From Carya illinoinensis (taxonomy: Eukaryota; Streptophyta; Magnoliopsida; Fagales; Juglandaceae), in NCBI RefSeq assembly GCF_018687715.1, contig NC_056758.1:11961501-12025500 (forward strand): a stretch of 64,000 bases of DNA. Reading direction: 5' to 3'. The position numbers and the translations under genes are program-made. The notes under the pieces were generated by a model. That model saw only the letters and a list, made by a program, of their open reading frames with translations. It did no database searches and had not been told where the DNA came from. This document shows, in pieces, positions 32,385 to 43,289 of this stretch (position 1 is its first letter; the number at the start of each line of letters is the position of its first letter).

Positions 32385-34466
32385 GGCTCCTAAAAAGTCT
32401 ACCCAACCTACTTCGAAGGGCTCAAGAGAACATAAGGCCACTGGGTCTTCGAGTCAAGCCTGTTCTCCTTTTGAGACAGGGGGTGTCAGGGCTCTCGTAG
32501 ATAACCGAAGGTTCATCTGGCACTTCGAGGTGATTCCTTTTTGACTTGGAGAACCCACGAAGAGAGTTTGGCCTTCCAGAACACACCATCCTTGAGGTTC
32601 TGCAGCCGAATGAATGAGTTGTGGACCCAGAGGGATATGCCTACAAAGTGGTGCTATTCCTTTCCATGTTTGGTGACTGTTTTAGGTTGCCCTTCTGCCT
32701 TCCGGTGAGCGATGTGCTGGACATGGTCGGCATGGCACCCGCCCAACTCCTCCCTAATGCTTGGAGAATCCTAGTAGGTTGCGATGTGATTTGGTGGTAG
32801 ACCCTAGAAGAAGCTTGCAACACTTGGCCGATCTCACTGGCTGTGAGTTCTTTCTCACTCACTTAGTGTCGAAGAGGAGGGGTAACCTCTATGATTTTTT
32901 TCCTGCTTACCCCTTAGTTCGCCTCGAGCGAGAATATGATAGGAGGACCTTGGGCTCCAAACAATTCTTCTTCATTTCTATTCCCGGGTAGGAGTACCCA
33001 CCTGGGTAGTTTGCGGGACAGAGTTATCCTGTTTTGGCGAATTGGGAGGTGGTACCTGAGGGGAAGCTCCCTAAGTTGCCAGCGATGCCAAAGGAGGCCC
33101 TTCGCATCAAGATTGTGTGGGAATGGGTTGTTGTCCACTCGAATGAAGTTTGGTCCAATGTGCTGTTGAGTGAAAGCCATTTGCAGCAATACCTTCCCAT
33201 GCATCTGGCTTTATGCCTGGCTGGGTCTTCGATTCTGCTGGGGCCCATCGGTTGTCTGTCACGTTAGCGGTCAATCAGCCCTCCAATGGAAGCGAAAAGA
33301 AAGAAGCCACAGGAAAGCTCCCCGAACAAGCCAGATTCTGATGATGATGCTGCCCCCCAATTCCCTGGTCAATCATCCTAGGGGACTTCCACCCACTGGC
33401 CCCACCCGCGAAGTGGTGGGGGAGTGATCACTGCCCTCTTGCTTTCGAGGGTGTTGCTTCGTGCCCCACAGACGATTGGCGGGCCGACGTTTCCCTCACC
33501 AGGTCTCACTTCTCCCTCATCTTGTGCTATTGCCGGCGACCCGACCATGCTCTCCCCGGAAGGAAGGCGCCTGGCTGCCTTATTTTCCAACGCTTCCCAA
33601 AACTACTCATCTCGAAGTTAGCCTAGCTGGGGAGAGAAGCCCGAGGCGACCATTATGGGGCAGCCCATATTTGGCCATCCTTTTACTGGTCTTTTTGGCT
33701 CTCTCAGTCAGGTCTGGTCCTGAACTCAGATTTTCTTTTCCCATCGCTCTTTCGATACGTTCCTTATGATTTTACTAGGTGTTTGCTTGACAAGTCATTG
33801 GCCGACTGTTTATCCCAGTAGTGAGTGATCGCAGTCTCCCCTCAACCCACGGTCGACACAGGGCTCCCCGAGGGGCACACGGGTCTCATTCTGGCCTTGA
33901 TGAAGCGGCTATGCGACGCGAAATTTGAGTTATGGGGGTCCCAAGAAGAATTCGTCTTGTGTTATCTTGATATGGTGCGCGAGTTAGAGGTACGAAAGAC
34001 TCTGAAAGAGATGCTCTTTAGTAAGATAGAGAAGCTGGAGGAACTTTGAGTAGTGCATGCCTCTCTCTCCAAAAAGTATGATTCTATGGTGTCTTCCTAT
34101 TCGTTTGTTGAGGACCAGTTCCTGAAGATCATCCTAGACTTCTTCAAGTGAGTGAAGACCATCAAGACCCTGAAGGCTGAGAGGGAAGAGCTGAGGTTGA
34201 CGCTTTAGCAACAATGGTTAGAACTATTGGGAGTACGGGGGGTCAGGGATGAGACATGGTACCACGAGTTCCTTTCTGGTAAGGAGCTGCTAAGGGTATA
34301 CCTATTGACAAACCCCCGATGTGAATTGCTTTTGCTAGACCCTGAGTTATCGGCTCCTGGCCCTGATGCTTTAGGGGCCAGGGCTTGGATAGGGTTGGAC
34401 ATGGTCCCTAGCACATTTACGGATGTGGCTCTAGCAACGGTCAGGACACCGACCCCACCAATTTGA
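32385..34466 (+). pseudogene. Antisense extra ORF of the Tat-like element (putative gypsy-type transposon domain)
   Basis: This is coding-like sequence on the strand opposite to pol. It begins with a Ser/Lys-rich start (MAPKKSTQPTSKGSREH, ATG 32383-32385 region). Further on it reads GMAPAQLLPNAWRIL (near 32725-32775) and VGCDVIWW followed by a stop. Then come YDRRTLGSKQFFFISIPG (ending 32991) and a tail with SQEEFVLCYLDMVRELEVRK (33.9-34.0 kb). The PAQLxPNAWRIL block is characteristic of the domain called putative gypsy type transposon (Transposase_28). Such antisense ORFs occur between pol and the 3' LTR in Tat-lineage elements; their function is unclear. Multiple stops and frame changes make this copy inactive. 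Confidence 0.6.
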
Positions 34467-34479
34467 AGGAGGAGCCATA

Positions 34480-35920
34480 AGTTGACCGGGGGGTGGGGGA
34501 ACCCTTCGCTTCCCCCCCCCCCCCCTTTTTATTTGCATGTATATACGCATTGAACCTTTACTCTTGATATATTGGTGACTGTACAGCCTTAGTTTTGGGC
34601 TGATTTATTTAATTTGGTTATGTTTGTGGTGTACACACCTCCCCCGACTCATGCCCTGGGCTTTTCTCTTTACTTTTCTTCTTCTTCTTCTTCTCTTTCT
34701 TTCTTCTTTCCTTTTCTGTGCTTGTTGTTTTTTCTTGTTTGTTGTTTTTTTTGTGGCCGCGTTGGTAGCAAATGCCACATGTTCCTTTGTAGACAAATTA
34801 ACCAATAAAGATACGCATCTTTCTTTTCCAAGGGGACCCTTCAAATTTTGCTCTTCCGTTGCCCTTGCAACCTTCCCGAAAGAATGAGTTTATGGCTAGC
34901 GTTTCTTCTATAGACTCAGAAGGGTTTTGACCAGGTAATCATTCACTATCCACTCGTTGGTCTTCCTGCCTTAATGTTGTGGATGTCGTTTCCCCACGCG
35001 TGCCACGGGATCTGTGCTGAAGGTTTCCGCGAGATTTGCATCTGATCTAATGGAGCCCTTTCAAAAGTTATGTTGTTCTTTATTACTGGGAGATGTTATA
35101 AAAAGATGGCATGTCCCCAACTTTGCTGGACAATTGTTCAATGGATTTCCTTGCCTTAGAACTCCTTATGCAGTTTAAGGTTCTTCCTTACATCCTAGTT
35201 GGCTCCTATTGGCAGGGCATCTTCTCCTACTCTAGGCCTTCATCACTCAGTGTAGATGGACTCTTTGGCTTGTTACTTCTCTCGAGGGTACACTCGTACC
35301 CTGCCGAGCTTGGCTTGGTTTTTCTTGTTATCCTCTCTCTTTCGTATCTCTTTGCATAATTTCTTGTTGTTGTGTCGTGATCTTTCAGTTGTAATGGTTT
35401 TGGCAGTTGATGAATAAAATTTTTTATGTCTTCCTGTTCAGTAGCATTTACTTTCGATGCTTTTACTTGCGATGCCCTCTGTTGCACAAGCATTTCATAG
35501 GCAACTATGCACGTTCTTTTTCTCTCGTCGCGGAGAGTGGATGATTATCCTGGCGATACCCTATTGGGCATTACTAAACTTCTGCTCTTGTTGACCCTCG
35601 AGGCTTTCTGTAGCATAATCGGCTTGTGATCTTGTGCATAAGGTCCCCATCTCACTGAATTATGCAGGATAGCTGAGGCCGTGATGGAAATTCCCTCGAT
35701 GTGATGTTTTGCAAACTTAGCATATTTTCAATAAATGGCCAAGCAGTGCATAAGCCAAACCCCACCAAGTTCACTGCAAAATTCAATTCATAGGTGTATA
35801 TATGTAAATTTAATCTTAACCATTACTGACCTGTCTTGCCGACTCGACATGGTGAGGCCCCAGGGCCTCTGTGGGCTTAACTGGTCTTTGGGCTGTCCGC
35901 GCTCCTCCGAGGGCGAAGTA
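34480..35920. other. Tat-like element long untranslated region
   Basis: No convincing gene. It contains a C14 run at 34512-34525 and a CTT-rich stretch at 34677-34720, with otherwise unique non-coding sequence between the antisense ORF and the repeat arrays. Confidence 0.5.
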
Positions 35921-35924
35921 TGTT

Positions 35925-36345
35925 TATTCCCTCGGAGAACTTTTTCGCGTCAGGGAGCTTTCGTTCATTCTCTTAGGGGAGTCTTCGTTCATTCTCCTAG
36001 GGGAGCTTTCCTACGATAGGTGATTTCCTCAAGGGAGGTCCATTGTTTCCTCAAGGGAGTCTTTGTTCATTCCCTTATGGAAGCTTTCCTGCGTGAGGTG
36101 AATTCCTCAGGGGAGGTCCGTCGTTCCCTCAGAAGAGCCTTCGTTCATTCCCTTATGGGAGCTTTCTCACCCCCTAGAACATTCCAGCGCGAGGTGAGTG
36201 GCTTTGGGGGGGGGAGCCTTCATTCATTCCCTCATTGGAGCATTCTCGCGCAAGGTACATGGCCTCGGGGGAGGTTTATCATTCCCTCAGAGAAGCCTTC
36301 GTTCATTCCCTTATGGGAGCATTCCCGAGCGAGGTGTGTGGCCTC
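35925..36345. repeat. Short-period repeats in the Tat-like element UTR
   Basis: Variants of TTCGTTCATTCCCTTATGGG, GGGAGCTTTC and CTCAGGGGAGGT recur at irregular 30-100 bp spacing over about 420 bp. Confidence 0.75.
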
Positions 36346-36442
36346 GGGGGAGATTCTGTGGTTGAGTTGGGTAGTCCAGGGACTATCCCACACCCCTCCG
36401 AATGAGAGGTAGGGACGCCTCAAACCACACCCTCCTCTTATA

Positions 36443-38165
36443 GCCCTTCAGGGACATAATCGTCCCTTTGCCCAATGCGATGGGATACTGTTCGGGCAGC
36501 CTTAAGGCTAGACCCATGCTCCTACAAGGGGGAGGTCGGGATTGCCTGGAGCCAATCCTGCCTATTAACCCATGAGCAAAAGGATTCCATTAGGGCAGTT
36601 TGTGACTAGACCCGCACCCATATGTTGAAATTGTGGGAAAGTGGAGCTAGGACCGGGTCGATGCCATGTCCACTCCTCGTCATGACGAAACAGGGTAATA
36701 CTCGGGTAGCCTCAGGGCTAGACCCTCTCTCCTCCATAGGGGAGGAAGTCTAGCTGAGGTTAGTTCCACCTGTTGACCCATACGTGGAGGTAGTCTATTC
36801 AGGCAGTCCCCAACTAGACCCATTCCTGTTAGTTGATGCTCATGACGAGGGTCAATCCATGCTTCGGTTGTTAAGGATAGCAGTTCTCCACCGTGGGAGG
36901 GATCGAGCAGCCCTTTAGCATTATACTCATCCCTTTGGTACCCCACGGGGAGGCAAGTTGGAAAACCTAGGGGCCCCCTGCTTTTTGTTGCAACGGGGAT
37001 GGGGTCAATTTCGAGGCCAAACTAGATCTCCTTCGCATAGGAGGTCGAGATGGCCCAGAGCCACCCTGCCTATTGACCCATACGAGGAGGGACTCCATTC
37101 GGACAGTTTGCAACTGGACCCACTCCCATCTGTTGACATCGCAGGGAAGGTAAGATTGGACCGAGCTGGTGCCGTGTCCACTCCTCGTCATAATGGAATT
37201 GGGTAATGTTAGGGCAGTCTCAAAGCTAGGCTCGCTCTCCTCCATAGGGGATGCAGTCTAACTAGGGTTAGTTCCGCCTGTTGACCCTTACGTGGAGGTA
37301 ATCTGTTCAGACAGTCCATAATTGGACCCTTTTCTATTAGTCGACGCTCATGATGGGGGTCGCCTCACATGTCAGCTATCAAAGACAAGCCTCTCTCCGC
37401 CACGGGAGGTATCGAGCAGCCCTTTGGCATTACACCAGTCCCTTTGGCACACCACAGGGAGGTAAGTTGAAAGGCTTACGGGCCCCCAACTCTTTGCTGA
37501 GACGGGGATGGGGTCAATTTTGAGTTGCCTCGGGGCCAAACTCGCGCTCCTTTGTAGAGGAGGTCGGGATGGCCCGGAGCCACCCTGCCCGATGACCCAT
37601 ACGATTGGATCCACTCCCATCTATTAATATCGCAGGGAAGGTAAGTTTGGACTGGGCTAGTGTCACGACCACTACTCATCATGACAAAATAGGGTAATGT
37701 TCGCGTAGCCTTAGGGCTGGACCAGCTCTCCTTCGCAGGTGAGGCGGTCTAACAGGGGTTAGTTCCACCTATTGACCTGTACTTTGAGGTAGTTTCTTTA
37801 GTCAGTCTCTGACTAGACCAGCTCCCATTAGTCAACGCTCATGACAAGGGTTGCCTCACACGTTGACTATAGAAGACAAGCTACTCTCCACCATGGGAGG
37901 GATCGAGTAGCCCTTTGGTATTACACCCGTCCCTTTGGTACCCCACAGGGAGGTAAGTCAGAAGGCCTAGGGGCCCTCTGCTCTTTGTGGTGATGGGGAT
38001 GGGGTAAATTTTAAGTTGCCTTGGGGCTAAACTTACGCTCCTTATCAGGAGAGGTCGGGAGGGCCTGGACCACTCTACCCATTGACCCATACGAGGAGGG
38101 ACTCTGTTCGAGTAGTTTGCGACTGGATCCACTCCCCTCTATTGACATCGTGGGGAAGGGTTATC
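36443..38165. repeat. About 0.5-kb tandem repeat array, ~3.5 units
   Basis: The landmark GCCCTTTGG-like phrase occurs at 36443, 36910, 37419 and 37910, giving unit lengths of about 467, 509 and 491 bp. Within each unit the same blocks recur in order: ACGGGGATGGGGTCAATTTT, GGAGGTCGGGATGGCC, CTGTTGACATCGCAGGGAAG and TTAGTTCCACCTGTTGACC. The array lies between integrase and the antisense ORF. Confidence 0.85.
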
Positions 38166-38339
38166 TGTATGAACATTGGGATTGAGTTCTCTAGGTCCCT
38201 GAAATAATCATGCATTTCTCATTAATGGAAGCTACATTGGCATTCGTGGGGTGAATAATAACAAGGAAATACAAATGCATGTTTTGGGCATTATCGGTAA
38301 AATAATCATAGATGTTCGGCGTTCTATGGGTGTTGAAAT

Positions 38340-39340
38340 TCGTTCCCGCAAAAATCTCACAACCAATATGCCTCGGGGCAATTGCTGGCAACTACCACAT
38401 AAAGGCCTTCCCATTGTGGTCCAAGCTTGCCTTCTTCCTTCACCGCTACCCCCGTCTTCTTTAAAACAAGGTCCCCTACCTTGAATGACCTAGGGCACAC
38501 CCTCCAATTGAAACAATGCTCCACCCTCTTTCTGTATGCTGCCATCTTCATCTCTGCTTCTTCTTGAACGTCCCTTACCAAGTCGAGCTGCTCCTCCAAG
38601 CGTCGATCATTGGAGTGTTGCTCATAGTGGCACACTTGGTGAGTTGGGATGTTGACTTCCACTGGTGGCATGGCCTCGTGATTGTATGCCAAGGTGAATG
38701 GGGTCTCGCCGGTCGATGTCTTTACGATTGTCTGGTAGGCCCACAGGACGGCCGAGAGTTCCTTTGACAAAGCCCCTTTTTGGTCACTCGGCTTCTTCTT
38801 TAATATCCGCAGCAGGATTTTGTTAGTGGCCTCTACTTGACCATTCGACTGGGGGATGTCCTAATGACAAGTACCAAAACTTGATCCCCAGGTCCTAGCA
38901 CCACTCTCGATAGTGATCTGAGTCAAATTGCCTTCTATTATCAGACACAATGCAAGAGGTCCTAGCACCACTCTCGATGCGCTTCCAAAGGAAGCAAATA
39001 ATGTTATTGGTCATAATTGTTGCCAATGCTTCAGCCTCTACCCATTTGGTGAAGTAATCCATTGCCACCAACACAAATTTTACCCCAACTTTTCTTGAGG
39101 GAAGGGGGTCCCACTAGGTCAACTCCCCACTGTGTGAATGGCCAAGAAAAGTCTATCGGCGCCAGTTCTATTGGCAAGTGATGGATGATCTCCACATACT
39201 CTTGGCATTTCTTGCACGTCTGCACATACTCCTCAGCATCCCTCAGGGCATGCAACTAGTAGTACCTGGCTCATATTGCCTTTCCCGCTAGTATCATTCT
39301 CTTAGCATGATCTCCACAGATTTCCTCGTGTATCTCTGCC
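38340..39340 (-). pseudogene. Tat-like integrase, degraded
   Basis: The minus strand reads an HHCC-type part (EEYVQTCKKCQEY, 39255-39031) and a core start (FTQWGVDLVGPPS). After a disrupted middle comes the C-terminal part at 38770-38357: SAVLWAYQTIVKTSTGETPF, KVGDLVLKKTG and GKLGPQWEG. The order agrees with Tat-lineage integrases, which insert element DNA into the genome. Stops between 39031 and 38770 and loss of parts of the DDE core leave it non-functional. Confidence 0.75.
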
Positions 39341-39418
39341 AAAACTTGCTAGGCTTGCTCATGTGAGATACATCTTAGTAGGGGGCGTTGTACCCCTTGC
39401 GGTATAGCACTCCATCGA

Positions 39419-40340
39419 CTATAGTGAATCATGTCGCCTGATATCTCGTCTTCCTCGCCTTTTCCATGTTGTTAGGCACCTCATTGTTGTTAAGTACCGC
39501 CAGGTGTCTTGTGCCCATTCAGGCACACCCGGTTCTACTTCCAATTGCTCAATCCCTATAGTGGGCACTGGGGTAGTCCTTTGCCTGGGTGTAGTTTTTG
39601 CCAATTTGTTTGCCTTATCATTTTCCGCTTGTGGATTTTGCTGAATCTGGAAATATTGGAAGCAAGCGTGCTCAGCATGCACCATTGCCAGGTACTTTCT
39701 CAACTTCTCGCTCTTTGCCACGAAATCTCCTCTCACCTGGTGAATTACCACCTTGGAGTCTGCTTTGAATTATGCTTCCTCTTTGCCCAAGGATCTCACT
39801 ATCGTCAAGACAAGGAGGAGCGCCTCATACTCCGCTTCATTGTTGGTGGTTTCGACTGTTAACTTGACAATATAGTCATGCTCCTTGCCCTCATTAATGA
39901 CGATGTGCACCACCACTCGCCCTCTAGCTCTGAAAGAAGAGCCATCGACGAAAACTTGCCAGGGAAATTGTTTGACTTGGGTGTACCTGACATCCGCTCC
40001 TCTATATGATCGACTTATATAATAGACTGGCCTTTAGACCCCACCGTGCTCCCTCACCAAGGCTGAGGAAACCACTTGTGGAGAAACGGACAAGAATAGA
40101 GTCAATGTTTCTCCACACTAGGGTTAGCTGAGTAGCAAAGGGTTGGTCAGGTATTGTTTTAATGCATCGAATGATGTGTCACATTCCTCGTCCCAGTCGT
40201 GGGCCTTCCATAACACTCTGAAGAAAGGCAGGCACTTGTCTGTTGACTGCAATACGAATCGGTTAAGGGCTGCTAACCTGTCAGCCAGCTTCTGCACGTC
40301 GTTAATGCTCCGAGGGGAAGGCCTATCCAAATGGTGCTCA
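39419..40340 (-). pseudogene. Tat-like RT connection and RNase H, degraded
   Basis: The minus strand encodes the RT-RNase H connection (LADRLAALNRFVLQSTDKCL, near 40300-40240) and then FDALKQYLTNP. An RNase H-like block follows at about 39950-39419 (QVFVDGSSFRARGRVVVHIV, ETTNNEAEYEALLLVL, ADSKVVIHQVRGDF). The DGSS and NNEAEYEAL motifs are the usual RNase H signature of Tat-type elements. Stop codons split the frame. Confidence 0.75.
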
Positions 40341-41342
40341 CTTTTTCAGGATTGGCCTCAATTCCTCTTTCTAACACTAAGAACCCCAGGAATTTTCCTG
40401 AGCCTATTTAGAACGCGCACTTGGCTGGGTTTATGTTCATGACGTACCATCGCAGTACTGCAAAGGCTTCTTGAAGGTCCTCCAGGTGTTGAGCCGGGGT
40501 TTTACTTTTCACTAATAGGTCGTCTACGTATACTTTCATATTCCTTCCAATTTGGGCCTTAAACATTTGGTTGACCAGCCGCTAATAGTTAGCTCCTGCA
40601 TGTACCTCAGCTATAAGGAAAAGACGTCGTTTATCACCAACAGGGGATTATACTGCTACACCGCCATGTAGTGACTTGCCGTCGAGTCTACAATGAGGTC
40701 GATGCAGGGGAGTGGGAAGCTATCCTTGGAGCATGCCTAGTTTAGATCCATGAAGTCCACACACATTCTCAACTGACCGTTGTGCTTTTTGACAAGTATT
40801 ATGTTAAACAACCAGTTTGAGTAGCGCCTCTTGTATAAATCTTGCTGTCAGCAAGCAGTCTACTTCAAGTGCAATGGAGGCATTCTTCTCTATGCTGACG
40901 CTCTCGTGCTTCTGCATCACTCCTCTGGCTTTGGGGTCCACTTCTCCACATGTCTTCATAAGTCCATGCGAAGATGTCCCGATGTTCGACCAGTAACCGC
41001 TGCAACGCCTCTCTTATCTTGGCATCAATCCTTATTCTAACCCTAGCGGCCATGTTGACCCGGTCTGGGTTAAGCATAATTAGTTCCAAGGGCTCATTCG
41101 TCTCTGCCTCTCTTAACATGTACTTGTCTCTCGTGTTGTCCTCGGCAGGGGAGCACTCGGGGGCTGGCGATGGGGTCAGGAACACCTCCTTGCTTGACAA
41201 GGTGGCCTCAACCCCTCCTTCAATAGCTCCTGGCATGGTGCCCACTTCATTCTGCCAGGTGGTCATCCTGGTTTTCTGTCTAGACTTTCCCCTTGCAGAT
41301 TCTTGGTCCTCACCTCCCTTCGCTATTCAGTCACACCTCTGA
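40340..41342 (-). pseudogene. Tat-like reverse transcriptase N-terminal part, degraded
   Basis: The minus strand begins about 80 bp after the PBS. It reads a pre-RT linker (EATLSSKEVFLTPSPAPEC, RVRIRIDAKIREALQRLL, EHRDIFAWTYEDM; 41266-40865) and then HNGQLRMCVDFMDLN near 40770, followed by SFPLPCIDLIVDSTA. RT residues after this are damaged by stops and a deletion; no intact YxDD box was found. The start of the element's coding sequence, normally gag then protease, is absent. Confidence 0.75.
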
Positions 41343-41397
41343 GCCCTCCAAGAGGGGCTCATGTCAGCGTGGGAAGGACACTTTCAACTGTAAAATT

Positions 41398-41423
41398 AGT
41401 CTGATCCTACAAACAATGCCAAA
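41398..41423 (-). promoter_or_regulatory. Decayed primer binding site of the Tat-like element
   Basis: On the minus strand the sequence after the 5' LTR reads TTTGGCATTGTTTGTAGGAT. Tat and Athila elements usually have TGGCGCCGTTG here. The two changes GCGCCG to GCATTG fit methylated-cytosine decay. Confidence 0.6.
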
Positions 41424-41967
41424 TGTTAATGACGTGTTTCATATGCCTTTGGGCTAGAGTACTTGGGAGCTCGGGTCTTCACTAACTTGCACACACAAAA
41501 CCACTCCCAACGCTAGCAGCCTAGTGGGTCGCTAGATGGGGCCTCCAATACTTAAGTCAGTTTCATTTAGAGGGAAAATATCTAAGTATGGGAGTATCGT
41601 TTAACTTACCTTCCTCTAGTGCTTGAGGGCGACACTTATACCTGTCCCCAAGGCAGCTCCATCCCCTGCCCTCCCTCTCGAGTGGCCTCTGCCAAAGCCC
41701 CATAAATGCAACTTAGCTTGAGAGGGGGAGAGGTCAAATCATACTATCCCTTTGAGGTGGCGTGTTGCTCCTTCCCTGATGGCAGAGGTGCTGAGCGCCT
41801 CTTAGGTCCTGGCCCACCCTACCTATCGGGTTGACTCGAGTCCTCCTGAGCTGGAGAGTGCCTATAGTTATGTGGCTCAAAGTTGGATGGGCCTAGGCTT
41901 GGCCTTGGGCCGGATGGCATCCCCACCTGAGTTGGGTCAAATTGTTAGGGGAAATTTTTTCCTAGCA
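41424..41967 (-). repeat. 5' LTR of the Tat-like element
   Basis: The segment is 544 bp with TG...CA borders and is a diverged partner of 31440-31977. It includes ACACTTATACCTGTCC and GCAGCTCCATCCCCTGCCC blocks that are shared between both copies. Confidence 0.85.
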
Positions 41968-42247
41968 ATAATTATATAAGTTAATGATGTAATTATCATT
42001 TAATTTATTATCATTGACCATATAAAATATTTTTTTAATGAGTTAGTTACATAATCTGCATTAATAATTCACTTGCTTTTAATTTAATAATTTAAATAAT
42101 TTTTTTATTAATTTACTTCAAAAAAAAAAAAAAATAATTAGACTAAACTAATAGCTATCGGTCCATTCTAGTCTCTATATGTTCAGTCTAGGGGGGGTTC
42201 TAATGGACTGATTTTCAACCCTATGCTCAATAGTTCAAGATGTCTTA

Positions 42248-42785
42248 GAGCACTAGCATTGGTTTCTTTATACGCATCTTCAAAATCACAACTTTTGAAG
42301 ATTGATTTTACATATAAAGAAAAACCCCTATATTGGATTATGTATTTTTGAACCAAATAACAATAAAATATTTTTATTTTTTTCTTAAAATTATTATTTT
42401 TATATATTTTACAATTAACACAATGTGCTCAAAAATACAAATTCCATATATCTAAATATTACCAATTTTATATATCAAAATGACTACTTTTATCAATAAA
42501 TATTAATATATACTAAAAAAAACATTTTGTATCATTAACTTAATATAAACTTAATATATCAAAATCATACTAATACAAATTTCACAAAATTGATTTTAAT
42601 GAGTAGGAGAGAAAAAATAGTAAAATAATGTTTGAAGAGTAAATCGTGGTTCTTCATACTTGAATAAGCACTATTCATAGTTATATAAAATTTTGAAGAT
42701 GCATAATCCAATGTAGACCAATTTAAAAGGATATTATGCAAATATGAAGATGAATATGAAGATAAATAAGCCATTACCAATGCTC
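42248..42785. mobile_element. PIF/Harbinger-like MITE (Tourist type)
   Basis: The left end reads GAGCACTAGCATTGG. The right end, reverse-complemented, reads GAGCATTGGTAATGG, with further similarity inward around CATCTTCA. TTA flanks both sides (42245-42247, 42786-42788), the duplication typical of PIF/Harbinger. The interior is AT-rich and non-coding. Confidence 0.75.
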
Positions 42786-42957
42786 TTAGCCTGTAAAACT
42801 TGTAACTTTTTTCCTGCAAGAGGCTACCCAAAAAAAAAGAGAAGAAATCCACACATTTTTTAAAAAAAAAAAAAAACATGCAAAAAAAATAAAAAAAAAT
42901 AAAAAATGACCCTTTTCTTCAAAAGCAACGAGAGAGAGACGGGAAAAACCAAATTCT

Positions 42958-43276
42958 TTGCTTAAGGGGTGGTTGAGCTGAAATTAGTGGCTGTTGGTGG
43001 TGATTCTCAGCATTGGGGTACCTTCGGTGGTGAGCTTCATGGTGGCGTTGTCGTGAGAAGTGCAACGGGGTTGGGTGTGAGTTTTGATGAAGGAACCAAA
43101 CATGCCAAAAAAAAAAAAACATTTTTGCTTAAAAGGTGGTTGAGCTGAAATCAGTGGGTAGTGGTGGTGGTTCTTGACGTTGGCGTTGCTTTGGTGGTGA
43201 GGTTCACAGTGGCATTGCTGTGAGAAATGCGACAGGGCTAAGCGTGAGTTTTGATGGAGGAACCGAAGGGCCAAAA
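42958..43276. repeat. Tandem duplication of a ~148-bp unit
   Basis: The block from CTTAAGGGGTGGTTGAGCTG to GATGAAGGAACC (about 42958-43105) recurs from CTTAAAAGGTGGTTGAGCTG at about 43129-43276, with many substitutions. The reading frames differ, so it is probably not coding; its origin is unknown. Confidence 0.7.
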
Positions 43277-43289
43277 CAGTGGCCAATCA

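Larger units (their letters stand above)
31440..41967 (-). mobile_element. Old Tat/Retand-like Ty3/gypsy element with gag deletion
   Basis: LTR copies at 31440-31977 and 41424-41967 bound the element. The flanking pentamers GTAAT (31435-31439) and ATAAT (41968-41972) differ by one base, a plausible decayed target duplication. Pol fragments run on the minus strand: RT near 41.0-40.3 kb, RNase H near 40.1-39.4 kb, integrase near 39.3-38.3 kb. Almost nothing separates the PBS from the pre-RT linker, so gag and protease are missing. Between pol and the 3' LTR (low coordinates) are a long tandem array and an ORF antisense to pol, features known in Tat-lineage elements such as Retand and Grande. 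LTRs are about 83% identical over a hand-aligned 175 bp. Confidence 0.85.
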
